Notes: generated by a model not told the origin, from the sequence alone. 64,000 nucleotides of DNA from Marinifilum breve (GCF_003202155.1 NZ_QFLI01000002.1:62001-126000), one strand, 5' to 3'; shown: positions 52,056 to 62,444, numbered from the stretch's first letter. Program-made: numbers and translations.

Positions 52056-53180
52056 ATGAAGGACAGGATGATAACATTAGCGACCTATAGTTACTCTAGA
52101 GCCCAGTTGCTTCAAACTCGTCTGGAATCAGAAGGGGTAGAGTGCTATTTGAAAAATTTAAACCTAATTCAATCTGCCATTGGTGGAGGGGTAAAGGTTA
52201 GAATAAAAGAAGAAGATCTCAATCGAGCTTTAAAAATTATTGAAGAGCTTGATTTAAGCTATGCACAGGAGGATTTAGATGCAGCATTTCCGCATCAGAA
52301 TATTGATGTAAACCGCATTTTAGTTCCTGTTGATTTTTCAGATTTCTCTCCAAAACTATGTGATTCTGCAGTAGGAATAGCGAAAAAGTTCAATGCAGAT
52401 ATTTTACTTTTTCATACCTATTTTGCTTCTGCAATCGAAACTGTTCCATTTTCCGATAGCTATACTTACAATTCAACGGTTGTAGAAGTCTTATCGGAGG
52501 TAGAAAAGAATGCAAAGGCCAAAATTAAGGAATTGTATTACGATATCCGAAATAGACTGGAAAAGGAGAAAATTGAAGGGATAGAGGTAGATTATGCACT
52601 TAGTGGAGGAACTGCTTCTTCCGAAATTTTAAACATGTGCAACAAATATCAACCCGATTTAATGATAATGGGTAGTAGAGGCGAAACTGCTGGTACTACA
52701 AACCTATTAGGAAGTGTGGTTTCCAATGTAATTGAAGAGACCGATGTGCCTATGTTGATTTTATCCGATCAGGGCGATGAAGTTGATTTTGATGAGATCA
52801 AAAACATCATGTATGCAACAGATTTTGATAAAGCAGATTTTAGAGCCATTGCCAATCTTAAATACATCACACAACCATACGACATGAAAATTCACTATGT
52901 TCATTTCGATGATAAATCAACAGATGATCCAATGGAAGAACACCGAATGCAAATTATTCGCAAGTATTTAAAGCGTGCTTTAGGAGATTCTGAAGTAAGT
53001 TGCAGAATAATTCATGAAGAAGAAAAGATGGAAGGGATTGACAAATATATTCACGATCATGATGTAGGCTTAATTGCAATTTTGGCCAGAAAACACAATT
53101 TGCTGCAAAGATTATTCTTTGGACAAATGTCGCGAAAGCTATTTATTAAAACACATATGCCAATATTGGTGTTCCACTAA
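52056..53180 (+). CDS. DUF2007 domain fused to two universal stress domains
   Basis: The 374-residue protein starts with a DUF2007-like ferredoxin-fold domain (residues 1-68, RAQLLQTRLESEGVECYLKN). Two Usp domains follow (from about 87, ILVPVDFSDFSPKLCDSAVG, and about 245). The first Usp keeps the ATP motif GSRGETAGTTNLLGS, so it is likely to bind nucleotide. The second is diverged. The fusion suggests a PII-like small-molecule sensing domain controlling the stress protein. It is monocistronic, with a strong terminator. Confidence 0.88.
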   Translation: MKDRMITLATYSYSRAQLLQTRLESEGVECYLKNLNLIQSAIGGGVKVRIKEEDLNRALKIIEELDLSYAQEDLDAAFPHQNIDVNRILVPVDFSDFSPKLCDSAVGIAKKFNADILLFHTYFASAIETVPFSDSYTYNSTVVEVLSEVEKNAKAKIKELYYDIRNRLEKEKIEGIEVDYALSGGTASSEILNMCNKYQPDLMIMGSRGETAGTTNLLGSVVSNVIEETDVPMLILSDQGDEVDFDEIKNIMYATDFDKADFRAIANLKYITQPYDMKIHYVHFDDKSTDDPMEEHRMQIIRKYLKRALGDSEVSCRIIHEEEKMEGIDKYIHDHDVGLIAILARKHNLLQRLFFGQMSRKLFIKTHMPILVFH

Positions 53181-53203
53181 TTTTAGAGCAAATAATAAAA
53201 AAC

Positions 53204-53240
53204 AAGAATCGGTTAAGTGCATTAGCCGATTCTTATTTTT
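53204..53240 (+). terminator. Terminator of the DUF2007-Usp gene
   Basis: AAGAATCGGTTAA and TTAGCCGATTCTT form a 13-bp stem (one G-U) around GTGCA, followed by ATTTTTAT. Confidence 0.92.
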
Positions 53241-53286
53241 ATATCTAAACTGATCTCATTTTCACTATAAAATTACCAATAATAAA

Positions 53287-53367
53287 TTTCCGCACTAGAA
53301 ACGATTGATTTCCGCACTAGAAACATGTAGTTTCCGCCCTAGAAACCATCCATTTCCGCACTAGAAA
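53287..53367. repeat. Four-unit tandem array with exact 22-bp period
   Basis: TTTCCGCACTAGAAA occurs at 53287, 53309, 53331 (one change, A to C) and 53353, exactly 22 apart. The intervening 7 bases (CGATTGA, CATGTAG, CCATCCA) differ. The core has TTTC/GAAA ends. It lies between convergent genes and has no associated protein genes. Confidence 0.93.
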
Positions 53368-53440
53368 TAAAAAGTAGAAAACTTAAGGATTTGTTACTGA
53401 TAAATTGACACTAAGCTTTTGTGTTTAATTAATCTGTATA

Positions 53441-54721
53441 TCAATCAGATACTCCTATTAGGGTAGGCTCTCCATTAAAATCAATACTTGAAATTTTAAC
53501 CCGATAGAATTGATTCTTTTTTAAATTTACCCCTGAAAATTTTACGGGAACATAACTTTCGCCATAACCTTGAGCTTCTGAACCAATGATTTTCTCAACC
53601 AAAACAGTTTGGTATTTGCCTATAAATCCCTTGCGGTAATCTGCTTTTACATTTTCGGAAATATTTCTAAGAATTTCACTTCGATTGCTTTTGATACGCT
53701 CATCAATATGTTGATTCATTCTTTCGGCCCTGGTGCCTTTACGAATAGAGTATTTAAATGCGTGTACATGCCCAAACTTGAGCTCTTGTATAATATTACA
53801 GGTGTCCTCAAAGTCCTGGTCCGATTCGCCTGGAAAACCAATAATAATATCCGTAGTAATGTTAAAATTCGGACGGACTGAGCGAATTTTATTTGCAATT
53901 TCCTTAAATCGCTTAATATTGTACATTCTTCTCATTTGCAAAAGAATAGAATCTGATCCGCTTTGCAAACAAAGATGAAGGTGAGGAGTCATTTTTGGAT
54001 GATTTAACAGCCCCAGGAATTTATCGCCAAATCCATCGGGTTCTATAGATGAAATGCGCAATCGGAAATCTCCATCCAATTCAAGAATTTGCTCAACTAC
54101 ATCATCGAATTTGTAGTTTTCATATTCGTACCTACCAATGTTTACTCCAGTTAATACCACCTCTTTGGCACCAGTTGCAACAACACGTTTTACATTGTCT
54201 AAAATGTCCTGAATAGGCCTGCTTACAGCTCTGCCACGTACCGATGGTATGATACAAAAGGTGCAGAAGTTATCACATCCATCTTGTATTTTAACCATAC
54301 TTCTTGTGTGGAATCCTTTATCGGTTGAACCATAAGAGAACAAGTCGGTATTTAGCTTCGTTGGATGAAAAATTTCACCATTATAATGCGCTTCTACCAA
54401 TGAGTAAACCGAGCTTTTTTGATCGTTTTCAACTACATAATTGATTTCATCTCGATTTTCTAGTTCTGTTTTGGCATTGTTTGCCATACATCCGGTTACA
54501 ACCAAAACCGAATCTGGATTTTTTCGGTTGGCTTGATTGATAAAGTTTCTGGATTTATGATCGCTTTGATGTGTAACGGTACATGAGTTAATTACATACA
54601 CATCTGCCTCTTTATCAAAGGGAACCAATTTAAATCCATTGTCTTGAAACTGAGAAGCTATGGCATCAGTTTCATACTGATTTAGTCTACAACCTAAGGT
54701 TTTAAAAGCTACTTTCTTCAC
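53441..54721 (-). CDS. mtaB: tRNA (t6A37) methylthiotransferase MtaB
   Basis: The 426-residue radical-SAM enzyme converts t6A37 to ms2t6A37 in tRNA. The N-terminal cluster cysteines are in LGCRLN, NSCTVT and TGCMAN, the radical-SAM motif is CDNFCTFC, and a TRAM-like tail ends the protein. It starts with GTG at 54721, overlapping the stop of the upstream methylthiotransferase gene by four bases (GTGA). LGCRLNQ is typical of MtaB. Confidence 0.93.
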   Translation of the reverse strand: MKKVAFKTLGCRLNQYETDAIASQFQDNGFKLVPFDKEADVYVINSCTVTHQSDHKSRNFINQANRKNPDSVLVVTGCMANNAKTELENRDEINYVVENDQKSSVYSLVEAHYNGEIFHPTKLNTDLFSYGSTDKGFHTRSMVKIQDGCDNFCTFCIIPSVRGRAVSRPIQDILDNVKRVVATGAKEVVLTGVNIGRYEYENYKFDDVVEQILELDGDFRLRISSIEPDGFGDKFLGLLNHPKMTPHLHLCLQSGSDSILLQMRRMYNIKRFKEIANKIRSVRPNFNITTDIIIGFPGESDQDFEDTCNIIQELKFGHVHAFKYSIRKGTRAERMNQHIDERIKSNRSEILRNISENVKADYRKGFIGKYQTVLVEKIIGSEAQGYGESYVPVKFSGVNLKKNQFYRVKISSIDFNGEPTLIGVSD

Positions 54722-56061
54722 GCTACTTTTTCATTTACAACAACCAATTCACCTTCAACGGAAAAATCAGCAGCCGATGTAATTTTAATATCAACAAACT
54801 CACCAATTAAAGAGCTATCCGAGGATAAAAACCGAACATTTATTTTTCCTTCTGTTAATGCAGCCAAATATCCATCGTGTCTAGCTTTTCCTTTAACTAA
54901 GACTCTGAATGTTTTGCCAACCATACCTTCATTATAAGCTCTTGAATGAATTTTTAAGTCCTCGGTCAACTGATAATGGCGCTGCTTTTTAACATCCAAG
55001 CTTACATCATCAAACCATCTGTGGCTTAATGCGCCAGGGCGGGGAGAATACATAGCAATATAAGCCATATTGTACTGAAACTCTTCCATAGCTTTTCGTG
55101 TATTCTCGAACTGCTCGTCATTTTCACCCGTAAATCCAACAATAATGTCGGTAAACAAAGTTGCTTGAGGTATTAATCTTCGTATGGTTTGAACAATTTG
55201 ACGATACTTTTCAACTCCATGTTTTCGGTTCATATGAATCAAAACCTTATCATCTCCTGATTGAATAGGAAGGTGAATCTGCTTTGCAAGACAATCATAT
55301 TCAGCAATTACCTCGATTACTTCATCGGTCATGTCGCGAGGATGTGGAGAGGTAAAGTAAACCCAAAATTCTTTCTTTAATTGATTTCCTAACTGACCTA
55401 TGCGTCTTAAAAGTTCTGGAAAATCAATCTCTTCACCATTTTTATCCAACCCATAAGAATTTACATTCTGCCCAAGTAATGTTATGGATTTGAATCCTTT
55501 TTCTACCAAATTTTTAAGCTCATTTACAATTTCATCAGATGGACGAGACACTTCTCTACCTCTGGTGTATGGAACGGCACAGAAGGAGCAGAACTTATCA
55601 CAACCATTTTGTATGGGCACAAATGCCTCAAAGTCTGAAGTGTAATTTGGTTTCACATTCCAAAATTCAGAAATGTTTTCGTTCTGAGAATCAAAGCCAT
55701 TTTGCAAACCTACAGGAGTAGAAATTCCATATTGCTGAATCATTTCAGGCAATTTTGGCAAATCCTTCATCTGAAATATAATGTCGAATAATTTTAAAAA
55801 CTTCTCTAAATCAGATGGTAATATACAGCCGGAAACAAAGGTTACCAGATTTCTTTTATTCTTCCAAAGATTCCATTTATGAATTTTGGAGTATACTTTA
55901 TCAATCGCTTTCTGACGCACCGAACAGGCCAATATTCCAATTAAATTGGCCTCTTCTTCGTTATCGGTCCATTCGTATCCCATTTTCTCAATAACCGACC
56001 GAACACGTTCGCCATCGGAAGCATTCATTTGGCAACCCAATGATACTAAGTGATATTTCAT
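54718..56061 (-). CDS. miaB: MiaB-family tRNA methylthiotransferase
   Basis: The 447-residue enzyme has the cluster cysteines LGCQMN, ACSVR and SGC, the radical-SAM motif CDKFCSFC and a TRAM domain at the C-terminus. The LGCQMNASDGERV and CSVRQKAIDKVY blocks fit MiaB, which makes ms2i6A37, rather than RimO. Some positions (GILACSVR for LNTCSVR) are diverged, so it may be a MiaB-like paralogue. It is coupled to mtaB by a four-base overlap. Confidence 0.8.
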   Translation of the reverse strand: MKYHLVSLGCQMNASDGERVRSVIEKMGYEWTDNEEEANLIGILACSVRQKAIDKVYSKIHKWNLWKNKRNLVTFVSGCILPSDLEKFLKLFDIIFQMKDLPKLPEMIQQYGISTPVGLQNGFDSQNENISEFWNVKPNYTSDFEAFVPIQNGCDKFCSFCAVPYTRGREVSRPSDEIVNELKNLVEKGFKSITLLGQNVNSYGLDKNGEEIDFPELLRRIGQLGNQLKKEFWVYFTSPHPRDMTDEVIEVIAEYDCLAKQIHLPIQSGDDKVLIHMNRKHGVEKYRQIVQTIRRLIPQATLFTDIIVGFTGENDEQFENTRKAMEEFQYNMAYIAMYSPRPGALSHRWFDDVSLDVKKQRHYQLTEDLKIHSRAYNEGMVGKTFRVLVKGKARHDGYLAALTEGKINVRFLSSDSSLIGEFVDIKITSAADFSVEGELVVVNEKVA

Positions 56062-56157
56062 ACTTCAATAATAATGAACTATAAATGAGGAATTTTAATT
56101 TGATTTAATCGCATTCTACAAACAACTGATTCATCACGTATAGTAGGTTAACAACAA

Positions 56158-56802
56158 TTAAAAATACACTTCGGTATGAATTGGACCCAAGTTAATCCCT
56201 TGTTTTTCAAGAATATCATATGCTTCATAAATCATATGGCAATTCCCACATAAATAACATACCGTATCAGAAGGCACCGGATTTTGTTTCAAATAATCTG
56301 TCACTCTTCCATGAAAATCACCAGATTTTTCCCTTGAAGTACACAATATATAGTTGTTATTTTGGTAGGATTCTCTTTCGTAAGCTTCTTCTTCCTTTCT
56401 TACACCATGCAGCAATTGGTAATCCATATCAGGATGAGTTGCAATAAAGCTATGAATAGGAGAGATGCCTGTTCCCGTAGCAATAAATAAAAACTTCTTT
56501 TTGGATATTTCATTCTCCTTTAAAGAAAAGTGTCCAAATGGTCCATCGATATCCAAATAATCACCAGATTTACAGCGCTTTAATTTCTTCGAAACCAAAC
56601 CATCTTCTACTTCTTTAATCAAGACCTCTAAATAATCATCTTGCTCAGAACTATAAATAGAATATTCTCTTCGGTCTATACTACCAGAAAATCCTAAGGT
56701 GATATATTGTCCAGTTTTAAAAGTAAAGTCATTTTTTTCCATTCGAATAATATAAGTCGATGGAGTAAGGTTTCTTATTTCGATAACTTTATGTGATCTC
56801 AT
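56158..56802 (-). CDS. Ferredoxin-NADP reductase-type flavin oxidoreductase
   Basis: The 214-residue protein has the FAD-binding RREYSIYSS motif (near residue 49), GPFGHF, the NAD(P)-binding FIATGTGISPIHSF (near residue 106) and the C-terminal CYLCGNCHMIYEAYDIL. It is the minimal two-domain FNR fold without an iron-sulfur domain. The final aromatic residue (EVYF) resembles the stacking residue of FNRs. Its partner is unknown. It is monocistronic. Confidence 0.87.
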   Translation of the reverse strand: MRSHKVIEIRNLTPSTYIIRMEKNDFTFKTGQYITLGFSGSIDRREYSIYSSEQDDYLEVLIKEVEDGLVSKKLKRCKSGDYLDIDGPFGHFSLKENEISKKKFLFIATGTGISPIHSFIATHPDMDYQLLHGVRKEEEAYERESYQNNNYILCTSREKSGDFHGRVTDYLKQNPVPSDTVCYLCGNCHMIYEAYDILEKQGINLGPIHTEVYF

Positions 56803-57197
56803 ACAAATTTGCTATTTTTTGATTTTTCCCTCAATTCCTTATAGTTTTATTTATGTGGAATCTTTTTAAATAAGGGATTACAAAAAAATAGAAATTTCCT
56901 TTAAGTTACAAGAATAATAAGACCTTTTTGTCTTTTTAGGATTCAAAATCATCCTTTCTGCAAGAATAGAGCTTGAAAAAGGTGATTTTACTCTGGATGC
57001 ATGCAAAAATTGATTTATTTAATTCTTTCTTAAACATCTGTGTATCCGATATCTTGACAGGAAATACGACTTTTTAAGCTTGTTAGAATCGATTATTTAT
57101 TCACTACCTTAGTCATTGGTCGGAATATTCTATAATATTCGGTTTAAAAATTTAATAGAATCTGTGAAATTTATCACATCATAGATTTGAGATATTC
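56803..57197. other. 395-base spacer between the reductase and biotin genes
   Basis: AT-rich sequence that contains the dyad GAATATTCTATAATATTC (near 57123-57140) with CGG ends. It has no frame of note and no terminator with a clear T-run for the biotin operon. I see nothing else. Confidence 0.4.
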
Positions 57198-57875
57198 TTA
57201 TTTGAAAAATGCAGAAAAATCGACTTCTGAATTTTTGAAATCATCAATTACCGGAATTTCAACAATCGGACAATTGAAATTCATTTTTTTCAAGTAGTGT
57301 TCAAAAACCTTTACAGAGTCTTTCAAAATAAATTCACTATTGGAAGGAAAGTGATTATAAATTAACCCATGTAATGGAATGTTTCTTTTTTGCAAAATCT
57401 CCAAGCTAAGTAGAGTATGATTGATGCTACCCAATTTAGAAGAGCTAACCAAAATAGTCGGATATTTCTTTTCTTCCAGAAAATCCAGTAGCGAATAATC
57501 TAATGTAATTGGAACGTTTAATCCTCCAACACCTTCAAGTAAAACAATTTCGAACATATCATTTAATTGTTTACTTGAATTGTTAATTTTATCTATATCG
57601 ATTGTTTCATTTTGCATTTCAGCAGCCAAATGAGGGGATGCAGGATAGTCAAAAACAAACGGACAAGTGGTTTTGTCATTATCAACATCCATTAATTCAA
57701 TTCCCATTATTTCGCGGTGAGTCTGAATATCTTCTGATACTCCTTTGCAACCTGTTTGTGCAAACTTTTGTGTTACAACGTTTACTTGCTTATTTAATAA
57801 GTATTTGGCTAATAGTCCTGTAGCAAAAGATTTTCCAGCATCCGTATCGATGCCAGCAATAAAATATATCGACAT
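57198..57875 (-). CDS. bioD: Dethiobiotin synthetase
   Basis: The 225-residue ATPase has the P-loop IAGIDTDAGKSFATGLLA near the N-terminus and LLEGVGGLNVPI (near residue 115). It closes the ureido ring of dethiobiotin. It is last in the bioA-F-G-C-D operon, five bases after bioC. Confidence 0.96.
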   Translation of the reverse strand: MSIYFIAGIDTDAGKSFATGLLAKYLLNKQVNVVTQKFAQTGCKGVSEDIQTHREIMGIELMDVDNDKTTCPFVFDYPASPHLAAEMQNETIDIDKINNSSKQLNDMFEIVLLEGVGGLNVPITLDYSLLDFLEEKKYPTILVSSSKLGSINHTLLSLEILQKRNIPLHGLIYNHFPSNSEFILKDSVKVFEHYLKKMNFNCPIVEIPVIDDFKNSEVDFSAFFK

Positions 57876-57880
57876 GTAAT

Positions 57881-58642
57881 TTATTTTTTAGGTTTGGCAA
57901 TAAAGTAAATTGGTTGATAGGTTAGAGGGACTCCTAATTCCGTTCCAAATAGATCAGAATAATCCTCTTCAAATCTTTTTAAGTCGCTCTTTGTCCATGC
58001 TTTACCGGGAAGTCCATTTACTCCAGTTTGCTTCATGTGTTTTAATACGCCAACAGGATCAGCAAAGTATCTTGTGATTGTTTCTCTATCGCTCCAAATG
58101 ATTTCGAATTTATCCGACAGTAATCTCTCATGTTTTCCAAAGGATAAATAGTTCAAACCTTTACCTTCTACATCTCTAATTTCTCGATAATTATCAGGCC
58201 CAAAGGAGCTGAATACCAGTAGAGAATCAGGTGTTAGAACGTTATAAATGTTATTCAGAAACATCTCCAAATCGGTAAACCATTGAAAAGTTGAGCTGGA
58301 AATGATCAAATCAAGATTCTTAGGGAGTCCTATTGACTCAATATCTCCTCCCAAAAATTGAATGCTATTGTCTATGCTCTGTAAGACATCTTTATACTCT
58401 TCAACAATATCATTAGCAAAGTATTCCGTTGCCTTAAAATGGTGAAAAAACTTCTCTGTTAGAACCGCTGGTCCGCATCCTATTTCAAGAACCTTCTGAA
58501 AATTATCCTTTTTAATATTCAGTAACTCATTTATAAGTCTTGATGCAATAGCTTCTTGAACTATAGCATGTTTGCGATAAGTTTCAATACTTTTCACAAA
58601 GCTTTTCTGAACATTTTCTTTATTAATATTCTGATTTCCCAC
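57881..58642 (-). CDS. bioC: Malonyl-ACP O-methyltransferase
   Basis: The 253-residue methyltransferase has SAM motif I KVLEIGCGPAVLTEKFF (near residue 44) and the family's SSTFQWFTDLEMFL. It primes pimelate synthesis by masking malonyl-ACP. It overlaps bioG by 20 bases. Confidence 0.93.
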   Translation of the reverse strand: MGNQNINKENVQKSFVKSIETYRKHAIVQEAIASRLINELLNIKKDNFQKVLEIGCGPAVLTEKFFHHFKATEYFANDIVEEYKDVLQSIDNSIQFLGGDIESIGLPKNLDLIISSSTFQWFTDLEMFLNNIYNVLTPDSLLVFSSFGPDNYREIRDVEGKGLNYLSFGKHERLLSDKFEIIWSDRETITRYFADPVGVLKHMKQTGVNGLPGKAWTKSDLKRFEEDYSDLFGTELGVPLTYQPIYFIAKPKK

Positions 58643-59312
58643 AACTTAAATCTTCAATTATCTCATCCCACGAATTCCATTTATCAAAGCAATAATGAGG
58701 ATATTCTCTATCAAGAATATCAATAGATTCTTCCCATGCAAGCTTCTGGTTGTCTGCCGAGAAAATTAAATCTTGTTTGCCAATTAAAGCTTTGTTGTAT
58801 ATGTTCCAATCCACAAAGTGATTTTGAATTAGCTTCTGTAATTCCTTCAATTCCAGTAGTTGATCATCAAATTCTCTCTTTGGCGCATTCGAATTAAAGT
58901 GAGTAAAGGCAGATTTTCCTCCACACATTCTCATCCAAAACTTTTCCAGACTTTTTGAGTTTAATCCATCAATAGTGCCTTGAAAAACAGCAGGAGGGAT
59001 GCCTTTTAGGTTATCAATAGGGTGTAAAGTACCATTAATAGCTATTGCATCAGCAAACAAACCCTTACTTGACTTTAATAGCAGGTTTGCAACGTAAACA
59101 CCTAATGACCATGTTATAAGATATACCTTTTCGTAATTTTCAAAAAGACGATCCACTTCCTTTGGAAGTAAAATATTCTTATAATCATAGCAACTAAGAA
59201 CATCATATTCCTCTGAAGTTAAATGTTGTAATGGCTTTTCATCACAACTCCAACCATTAAAAAACAGAATACATTTCTTTTTTGAGGCCTTATGTAACCA
59301 TTTAGTTTTCAT
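58623..59312 (-). CDS. bioG: Pimeloyl-ACP methyl ester esterase BioG
   Basis: The 229-residue alpha/beta hydrolase (DUF452 type) has ILFFNGWSCDEKPLQHL near the N-terminus and the nucleophile Ser in YLITWSLGVYVANLL (near residue 70). Placement between bioF and bioC, in the slot where bioH or bioG sits, makes BioG the best call. It frees pimeloyl-ACP from the methyl ester. It overlaps both neighbours (11 and 20 bases). Confidence 0.88.
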   Translation of the reverse strand: MKTKWLHKASKKKCILFFNGWSCDEKPLQHLTSEEYDVLSCYDYKNILLPKEVDRLFENYEKVYLITWSLGVYVANLLLKSSKGLFADAIAINGTLHPIDNLKGIPPAVFQGTIDGLNSKSLEKFWMRMCGGKSAFTHFNSNAPKREFDDQLLELKELQKLIQNHFVDWNIYNKALIGKQDLIFSADNQKLAWEESIDILDREYPHYCFDKWNSWDEIIEDLSCGKSEY

Positions 59313-60423
59313 CGCAATATTCTTTTATAAAGCGTGGTACATCATGTAATTCTTCCCAATTCATATCTGCACAAATCGACAAACGCAAACGCGAAGTTCC
59401 AACTGGCACTGCCGGTGGCCTAATTGGGAAGATCAAAAATCCTTTCTTTTGCAGATACTCAGCTAAATTTACACATTTTTGACTATCACCGATAACTACT
59501 GGAACAATATTCGAATTGCCATCCGTTTTTAACCCTAATTCGATGAGTTTATCTCTCAGTTTCTTGGCCAACATCATCACATGCTCTCTTTCTATTCGCA
59601 TTTTAACGATAGTGCGTAACATGATAATATTCCAACTGATTACAATAGGAGGCAACGCTGTAGTGAAAATTAAGGACCTCATTCGATTGATCAGGTAATT
59701 TTTAATGATTGAATCGCAAATTACAAACGCTCCGATTGAGTTCATAGCTTTGCCAAAAGTGCCTACCAAAAGATCTATTTCATGCATTAAATCCAGCTCT
59801 TCAGCCAACCCTAAGCCCTTTTCACCTCTTACACCTAGTGAATGAGCTTCGTCCAGGTATAAAAAACAATTGTACTTTTTCTTTAATTCGATAAGTCTTT
59901 GCACATCAGCTTCATCACCATCCATGCTAAAGATCGATTCACTTACAATAAATACCTTATCATATTGATCTCGTTTGTTATGCAGAATTGCTTGCAGATG
60001 ATTGTAGTCCAAATGTTTAAAACGCATGGATTCTGCATTTGACAAGCGAATCCCATCAATTATACTAGCATGGTTTAACTTATCTGACAAGATTAAATCT
60101 CCTTTTCCAGATAAGGCCGATAGGATTCCAATATTTGCATGATATCCAGAGTTGAAAAATAGGGCTGAGCGTGAATATAGCCTTTCCAATTCTTCTTCCA
60201 GCTGCTCATATTCCGGAAAGTTTCCGGTTAGTAAACGTGATGAACCAGATCCAAAAGAATTCCCTTTAGGTCTTGGTATATTTTTTTTACTTACTCCTAG
60301 ATAATCATTGGAGGAAAGGTTTACTTTAAAATCTTTATCTGAGATATTCTTCAATGATCTCAAGTTCCCTGAATCCTCTAATTTGCTTAATTCTTCTTTA
60401 TATTTATTCAATAAACTACTCAT
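59302..60423 (-). CDS. bioF: 8-amino-7-oxononanoate synthase
   Basis: The 373-residue PLP enzyme joins pimeloyl-ACP and alanine. [18 protein letters not shown] and the PLP Lys in [16 protein letters not shown] (near residue 228) are clear. It overlaps bioA by eight bases and bioG by 11. Confidence 0.95.
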   Translation of the reverse strand: MSSLLNKYKEELSKLEDSGNLRSLKNISDKDFKVNLSSNDYLGVSKKNIPRPKGNSFGSGSSRLLTGNFPEYEQLEEELERLYSRSALFFNSGYHANIGILSALSGKGDLILSDKLNHASIIDGIRLSNAESMRFKHLDYNHLQAILHNKRDQYDKVFIVSESIFSMDGDEADVQRLIELKKKYNCFLYLDEAHSLGVRGEKGLGLAEELDLMHEIDLLVGTFGKAMNSIGAFVICDSIIKNYLINRMRSLIFTTALPPIVISWNIIMLRTIVKMRIEREHVMMLAKKLRDKLIELGLKTDGNSNIVPVVIGDSQKCVNLAEYLQKKGFLIFPIRPPAVPVGTSRLRLSICADMNWEELHDVPRFIKEYCDEN

Positions 60424-61720
60424 CGCAAAATAAAGACGGTTTAACTATAGAAATAAGTTGTTTACATAAGAATGTTAAGTCTTCGTCTCCGATAATAAAT
60501 GGAGGCATCAGGTATACATTCTTGCCAAATGGGCGAACCCAGATTCCATTTTCAACAAATTTCTTTTGCATACTGGCCATATCAACAGGTTCTTTCATTT
60601 CAATAACGCCAATTGCCCCTAAAATACGTACTTCAGCAACATTATTAAAGCTTCTTGCGGCCTTTAATTCCTGTTCAAGAACACTTTCTATCCTATTTAC
60701 TTTAGTTTGCCAATTATTACTTAATAGCAGAGAAATACTGGCTATTCCTACTGCACAAGCCATTGGATTTCCCATAAAAGTAGGGCCGTGCATAAAATTT
60801 CCTGGTGCACCAGAAGAAATTCCTTCGCTTACTTTTAAATTGGTTAAAGTTGCTGCAAATGACATGTATCCACCAGTAATCGCCTTGCCGACGGTCATAA
60901 TATCTGGCTCTATATTTGCGTATTCGCAGGCAAACATTTTACCAGTTCTGCCAAATCCTGTTGCAATTTCATCCAATATCAATAAAATGTCGAATTCATC
61001 GCAAATCAGTCTCAATTTTTTCAAATATTCAGGATGGTAGAATCTCATTCCACCTGCACCTTGAACAATCGGCTCAAGAATAACGGCAGTTAATTCTTCA
61101 TGATGTTCTCTAATCATTTTATCCATTGGAGCAAATGCCTCTTCATCCCAATTCTCATTAAATTTGCAAGAAGGAGCTTCTACAAAATAATTTATTGGTA
61201 ATACTCCAGTGAAAATTTCATGCATTCCCGTAACAGGATCACATACTGACATGGCATTAAAGGTATCGCCATGATAACCCGAACGTATTGTAAGAAATTT
61301 ATTCTTTTTAATTTTGTTGGTAGCAAATCTGTACTGTATAGCCATTTTCATTGCTACTTCTACAGCAACAGAACCTGAATCGCAATAAAATACCTTTTCT
61401 AAAGATTTGGGCGTAACTTCTACTAGTAATTTAGCTAGATCAACTGCTGGTTGGTGTGTTATGCCACCGAACATCACATGAGACATGTTTTGCAATTGCT
61501 TCTCAACAGCTTCATTTAAAACTGGATGGTTGTATCCATGAACTGCACACCACCAGGATGACATTCCATCAATTAGTTCACGACCATCTTCGAGCTTTAA
61601 CTTTACACCATTTGCTGATACCACAGGATAAACAGGCAACGGATCTTTCATGGAAGTGTAAGGATGCCAAATGTGGTTTTTGTCAAAACTAAGGTCTATT
61701 TTACCTTGCGTACTCATCAA
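60416..61720 (-). CDS. bioA: Adenosylmethionine-8-amino-7-oxononanoate aminotransferase
   Basis: The 434-residue aminotransferase starts [20 protein letters not shown] and has [15 protein letters not shown]. The PLP Lys is in [15 protein letters not shown] (near residue 278), preceded by [17 protein letters not shown]. It makes diaminopelargonate using SAM. It heads the biotin operon. bioB is not in the window. Confidence 0.96.
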   Translation of the reverse strand: MMSTQGKIDLSFDKNHIWHPYTSMKDPLPVYPVVSANGVKLKLEDGRELIDGMSSWWCAVHGYNHPVLNEAVEKQLQNMSHVMFGGITHQPAVDLAKLLVEVTPKSLEKVFYCDSGSVAVEVAMKMAIQYRFATNKIKKNKFLTIRSGYHGDTFNAMSVCDPVTGMHEIFTGVLPINYFVEAPSCKFNENWDEEAFAPMDKMIREHHEELTAVILEPIVQGAGGMRFYHPEYLKKLRLICDEFDILLILDEIATGFGRTGKMFACEYANIEPDIMTVGKAITGGYMSFAATLTNLKVSEGISSGAPGNFMHGPTFMGNPMACAVGIASISLLLSNNWQTKVNRIESVLEQELKAARSFNNVAEVRILGAIGVIEMKEPVDMASMQKKFVENGIWVRPFGKNVYLMPPFIIGDEDLTFLCKQLISIVKPSLFCDE

Positions 61721-61958
61721 TTTTAAATCTTTTAATTTGCTGTGTAAAGCTATGATTTCTTAGGTTACGAGAATAGGATTTGAATGTATTTTTATAACAT
61801 ATTCCCCTAAAACACTTACAATCTAGATGATAATACTACAAGATATAAAGTTAGGCTGTTATTTCCTTGTTAAAAATCAATTTCAAACTCCTATGATTGA
61901 AATTAATCACTAATTTCGGACATTATTAAATCTGACAAATGCTATAAATATTAAACAA

Positions 61959-62444
61959 ATGAAAACATTTAAGTTGTTTTTGACTTTAAGTCTGGCTTTA
62001 TTCCTAACGAATAGCTTATCAGCTCAAAAGATTTATAATCCTAGTGCTGATGCAAAACAGGATATCACAGAGGCTGTGGCTAAAGCAAAGAAAGAGGGGA
62101 AGCATGTTTTAATTCAAGTAGGAGGGAATTGGTGTCCTTGGTGTATTAAAATGCATAAATATCTTCATAGTCAAGAAGAAATCAATAAGCTAATGCGTGA
62201 TAATTATGTATTTATAGAGGTAAATTACAGCAAAGAAAATAAAAACAAGGAAGTTTTAAAAAATCTTGGTTATCCTCAACGATTTGGTTTTCCTGTAATG
62301 TTAGTTCTAAACGCGAATGGAGAGAGAATTCATACTCAAAACACAGGAAATCTGGAAAAAGATAAAGCCTATGATTTCGATAGAGTTAAATCATTTCTTT
62401 TCAATTGGCGTCCGGATGCTCTGAATCCAGCTAATTACAAATAA
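61959..62444 (+). CDS. Secreted thioredoxin-fold protein (WCPWC)
   Basis: The 161-residue protein has a signal peptide (about 1-23, ending LSAQ) and a thioredoxin fold with GGNWCPWCIKMHKYL (Cys59 and Cys62). The later cis-proline region is FGFPVMLVLNANG. It is close to the Thioredoxin_7 or DUF255-like group and probably acts in the periplasm as a reductase or isomerase. It is a single gene 123 bases before the SlyD-like gene. Confidence 0.87.
   Translation: MKTFKLFLTLSLALFLTNSLSAQKIYNPSADAKQDITEAVAKAKKEGKHVLIQVGGNWCPWCIKMHKYLHSQEEINKLMRDNYVFIEVNYSKENKNKEVLKNLGYPQRFGFPVMLVLNANGERIHTQNTGNLEKDKAYDFDRVKSFLFNWRPDALNPANYK

Noticed and set aside
53287-53367. Possible CRISPR array
   Set aside because: The spacers are 7 bases long, far too short for CRISPR, and no cas genes are present.
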